From contig JBOGZI010000230.1 of the NCBI GenBank assembly GCA_050697275.1, positions 1-8,625 of the forward strand: a stretch of 8,625 nucleotides of DNA, given 5' to 3'. Below, piece after piece: positions 7,326 to 8,625 of this stretch. Positions within the stretch are counted from its first letter, which is position 1, and each line of letters starts with the position of its first letter. The DNA comes from JBOGZI01 sp050697275 (GTDB taxonomy: Bacteria > Actinomycetota > Thermoleophilia > Solirubrobacterales > 70-9). Below the pieces are notes generated by a model, which had not been told where the DNA came from, searched no databases, and saw only the letters and a list, made by a program, of their open reading frames with translations. A program made the position numbers and the translations under genes.

Positions 7326-8507
7326 ATGGAGCTGACCGAGATGCGGGAGCTGGAGCGGCGCTGGCTGATGCCGACCTACCGGCGGTCCCCGGTCGAGTTC
7401 GTGCGGGGAGAGGGCGCGCGGCTCTGGGACGCGGATGGGAAGGAGTACCTGGACTTCGTGGCCGGCATCTCGGTCTGCTCGGTGGGGCACTGTCACCCGG
7501 CCGTGGTCGAGGCGGTGCGCGAGCAGGCCGGCACGCTGACCCACGTCTCGAACCTCTACCTGAGCGAGGGCGGGGTGCGGCTCGCGGAGCGGCTCTGCCG
7601 CTCGAGCCTCGGCGGCAGGGCCTTCCTCTGCAACTCCGGCACCGAGGCGAATGAGGCGGCGATCAAGCTGGTTCGCAAGCACGCCCACGGACGCGGGATC
7701 TCAGAGCCGGAGATCGTGGTGCTCGAGGGCGCCTTCCACGGGCGCACGATGGGCTCGCTCTCGGCGACCCCGGGGATGGCGGGAAACCCCGCCTTCGCCC
7801 CGTACCTGCCGGGCTTCCGCGCCGTTCCACGCGACGATCCCGGCGCCCTGCGGGAGGCGGTCGGCGAGCGGACCGCGGCGGTGATGCTGGAGCCGATCCA
7901 GGGGGAGACCGGCGTCCACGTCGTCCCGGACGAGGTGATCGCCGCCGCGCGGGAGGCCTGCGACGAGGTCGGCGCGCTGCTGGTCTTCGACGAGATCCAG
8001 ACCGGGATGGGCCGCACCGGCTCGCTGTGGGCCTACGAGCAGCTCGACGTCCGCCCCGACGTGCTCAGCACGGGTAAGGCTCTAGGCGGAGGACTGCCGG
8101 CCGGCGCCTGCGTGACCGGCATGGAGCACGGCGACGTGCTCGCGGCGGGGGACCACGGCTCGACCTTCGCGGGAGGGCCGCTGGTCGCGGGCGCGGCGCT
8201 CGCCGCCTTCGAGGTGATCGATGACCCGAAGCTGCTCCGCGGCGTGCGGACGCTCGGCGGGCGGCTCCGGGATGGGCTGGCAAGCCTGGACGCGATCGAC
8301 GAGGTCCGGGGGCGGGGGCTGATGCTCGGTGCGCGCCTTGCGGATCGCCTCGACGCCTCGGAGGTCGCGCTGCGGGCACTCGAGGCCGGACTCGTGATCA
8401 ACCCGATCGGAACGGACACGCTGCGCCTGCTCCCACCGTTGACGATCGACGAGAGTGATGTCGAGCGGGGCCTGGCTCTCCTCGGCGGGGTGCTGGGAGG
8501 CCGCTAG
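7326..8507 (+). CDS. argD: Acetylornithine aminotransferase
   Basis: PLP-dependent class III aminotransferase converting N-acetylglutamate semialdehyde plus glutamate to N-acetylornithine and 2-oxoglutarate. It has 393 residues from ATG 7326, a normal length. Signatures: LMPTYRRSPVEFVRGEG near the N-terminus; NSGTEANEAAIK (103-114) for PLP phosphate; FHGRTMGSLSATPG (137-150); LEPIQGETG (188-196); FDEIQTGMGRTG (221-232), where D222 contacts the pyridine nitrogen; STGKALGGGLPAGA (248-261) with PLP lysine K251; and HGSTFAGGPLVAGA (277-290). It starts 7 bases after argB. No good Shine-Dalgarno precedes ATG 7326, whereas GGAG at 7328-7331 is 9 bases before an in-frame ATG at 7341 (residue M6), so the true start may be 7341. 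The stop is TAG, unlike the TGA of every other gene here, and lies in the CTAG at the edge of the insertion sequence. The C-terminus looks complete, though loss of a few residues cannot be excluded. An older role in succinyl-ornithine or GABA transamination is less likely given the operon. Confidence 0.95.
   Translation: MELTEMRELERRWLMPTYRRSPVEFVRGEGARLWDADGKEYLDFVAGISVCSVGHCHPAVVEAVREQAGTLTHVSNLYLSEGGVRLAERLCRSSLGGRAFLCNSGTEANEAAIKLVRKHAHGRGISEPEIVVLEGAFHGRTMGSLSATPGMAGNPAFAPYLPGFRAVPRDDPGALREAVGERTAAVMLEPIQGETGVHVVPDEVIAAAREACDEVGALLVFDEIQTGMGRTGSLWAYEQLDVRPDVLSTGKALGGGLPAGACVTGMEHGDVLAAGDHGSTFAGGPLVAGAALAAFEVIDDPKLLRGVRTLGGRLRDGLASLDAIDEVRGRGLMLGARLADRLDASEVALRALEAGLVINPIGTDTLRLLPPLTIDESDVERGLALLGGVLGGR
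7328..7331 (+). promoter_or_regulatory. Possible Shine-Dalgarno GGAG for an alternative argD start at 7341
   Basis: GGAG within the first codons of the 7326 reading lies 9 bases before an in-frame ATG at 7341. Upstream of 7326 only a weak match is present. Either start keeps the conserved LERRWLMPTY segment. Confidence 0.35.
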
Positions 8508-8508
8508 C
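8503..8508. other. Putative IS481-type target site, GCTAGC
   Basis: The palindrome GCTAGC straddles the argD stop and directly precedes the likely IS end. From memory, IS481 itself inserts at NCTAGN and duplicates it, and this hexamer fits that pattern. The CTAG core reads TAG on both strands, ending argD on plus (8505-8507) and the transposase on minus (8506-8504). The second copy of the duplication would lie beyond the window, so this is unproven. Confidence 0.55.
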
Positions 8509-8625
8509 TGTAAGACCCAACCAGGTTGTTCAGCTCCGTTAAGCGAGCACCGGGCGGCCTGTGACCGAGGGAGCCGTGTCTTCGGTCGAAGTTGTAGTAG
8601 CTGAGCCAGCCGGAGAGCGCCGCGG
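8504..8625 (-). CDS. IS481-like transposase, C-terminal 39 codons only (rest outside window)
   Basis: On the minus strand, codons from 8623 down to the stop TAG at 8506-8504 read as the C-terminal tail of an integrase-core (rve) transposase. ALSGWLSYYNFDRRHG is followed by SLGHRPPGARLTELNN and a final LVGSYS. The pattern WLxxYNxxRxHGSLGxRPPxxRL is typical of DDE transposases of the IS481 and IS3 groups. The ending RLTELNNLVGSYS resembles IS481 tails, which often finish RL-x-N-L-x-G-x-Y. The catalytic Asp/Asp/Glu residues lie upstream, outside the window, so activity cannot be judged. The gene converges on argD and the two stop codons share bases. The stop lies in the presumed target sequence rather than in the element. 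Confidence 0.82.
   Translation of the reverse strand, partial: AALSGWLSYYNFDRRHGSLGHRPPGARLTELNNLVGSYS
8509..8533. repeat. Putative terminal inverted repeat of the IS, one copy visible
   Basis: The segment begins TGTAAGACCC and contains GACCCAACCAGGTTGT at 8514-8529. The Bordetella IS481 tip, recalled from memory, includes GATTCAATAGGTTGT, a clear partial match. The inner limit is a guess because the opposite end is not in the window. Confidence 0.5.
8509..8625 (-). mobile_element. Right (transposase 3') end of an insertion sequence, probably IS481 family; partial
   Basis: The boundary is placed at 8509, where the sequence becomes TGTAAGACCC, a TG-starting end abutting GCTAGC. It encodes the last residues of the transposase on the minus strand. 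The other end, the inverted repeat partner and the second target copy are beyond the window. Family assignment rests on the transposase tail and on similarity of this tip to the IS481 tip as I remember it; the boundary could be off by a few bases. Confidence 0.7.

Noticed and set aside
8563..8592. Small inverted repeats (GACCGA/TCGGTC and CTTCG/CGAAG) considered as a terminator after argD
   Set aside because: They lie inside transposase coding sequence, the stems are short, and no T-run follows. They are more likely chance.

Overview
The window is high-GC DNA (about 70% by eye), coding on the plus strand almost from end to end. It carries a rRNA methyltransferase gene, pheS-pheT and argC-argJ-argB-argD, followed by the edge of an insertion sequence. 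From memory, the order tsnR/rRNA methyltransferase, pheST, argCJBD resembles the arrangement downstream of infC-rpmI-rplT in actinobacteria such as Mycobacterium. Together with the base composition and the style of PheS and ArgJ, this suggests an actinobacterium, perhaps of the Thermoleophilia/Solirubrobacterales type. The lineage is inference only.

Layout: 1-701 is a TrmH/SpoU-family (SPOUT) RNA methyltransferase lacking only a few N-terminal residues. 694-1830 is pheS and 1827-4286 is pheT, the two subunits of phenylalanyl-tRNA synthetase. 4279-5283 argC, 5280-6476 argJ, 6479-7318 argB and 7326-8507 argD encode four consecutive proteins of arginine/ornithine biosynthesis. Neighbouring genes overlap by 4-8 bases or are separated by 2-7 bases, so the block reads as one translationally coupled operon. 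No stretch above 300 bases lacks a gene, and I see no room between genes for a terminator, attenuator or ArgR operator.

How they work together: ArgB phosphorylates N-acetylglutamate, ArgC reduces it to the semialdehyde, ArgD transaminates it to N-acetylornithine, and ArgJ moves the acetyl group back to glutamate, releasing ornithine. ArgB has the N-terminal helix signature of arginine-inhibited hexameric kinases, so control is probably at the enzyme level. PheST and the methyltransferase serve translation.

The right edge (about 8509-8625) is the end of an insertion sequence, probably of the IS481 family, with the transposase C-terminus on the minus strand. It abuts the argD stop codon exactly at a CTAG tetranucleotide, which serves as stop codon for both argD and the convergent transposase. 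This junction is the most distinctive thing in the window; the rest is conserved housekeeping DNA, and I found no evidence of a wholly new system.
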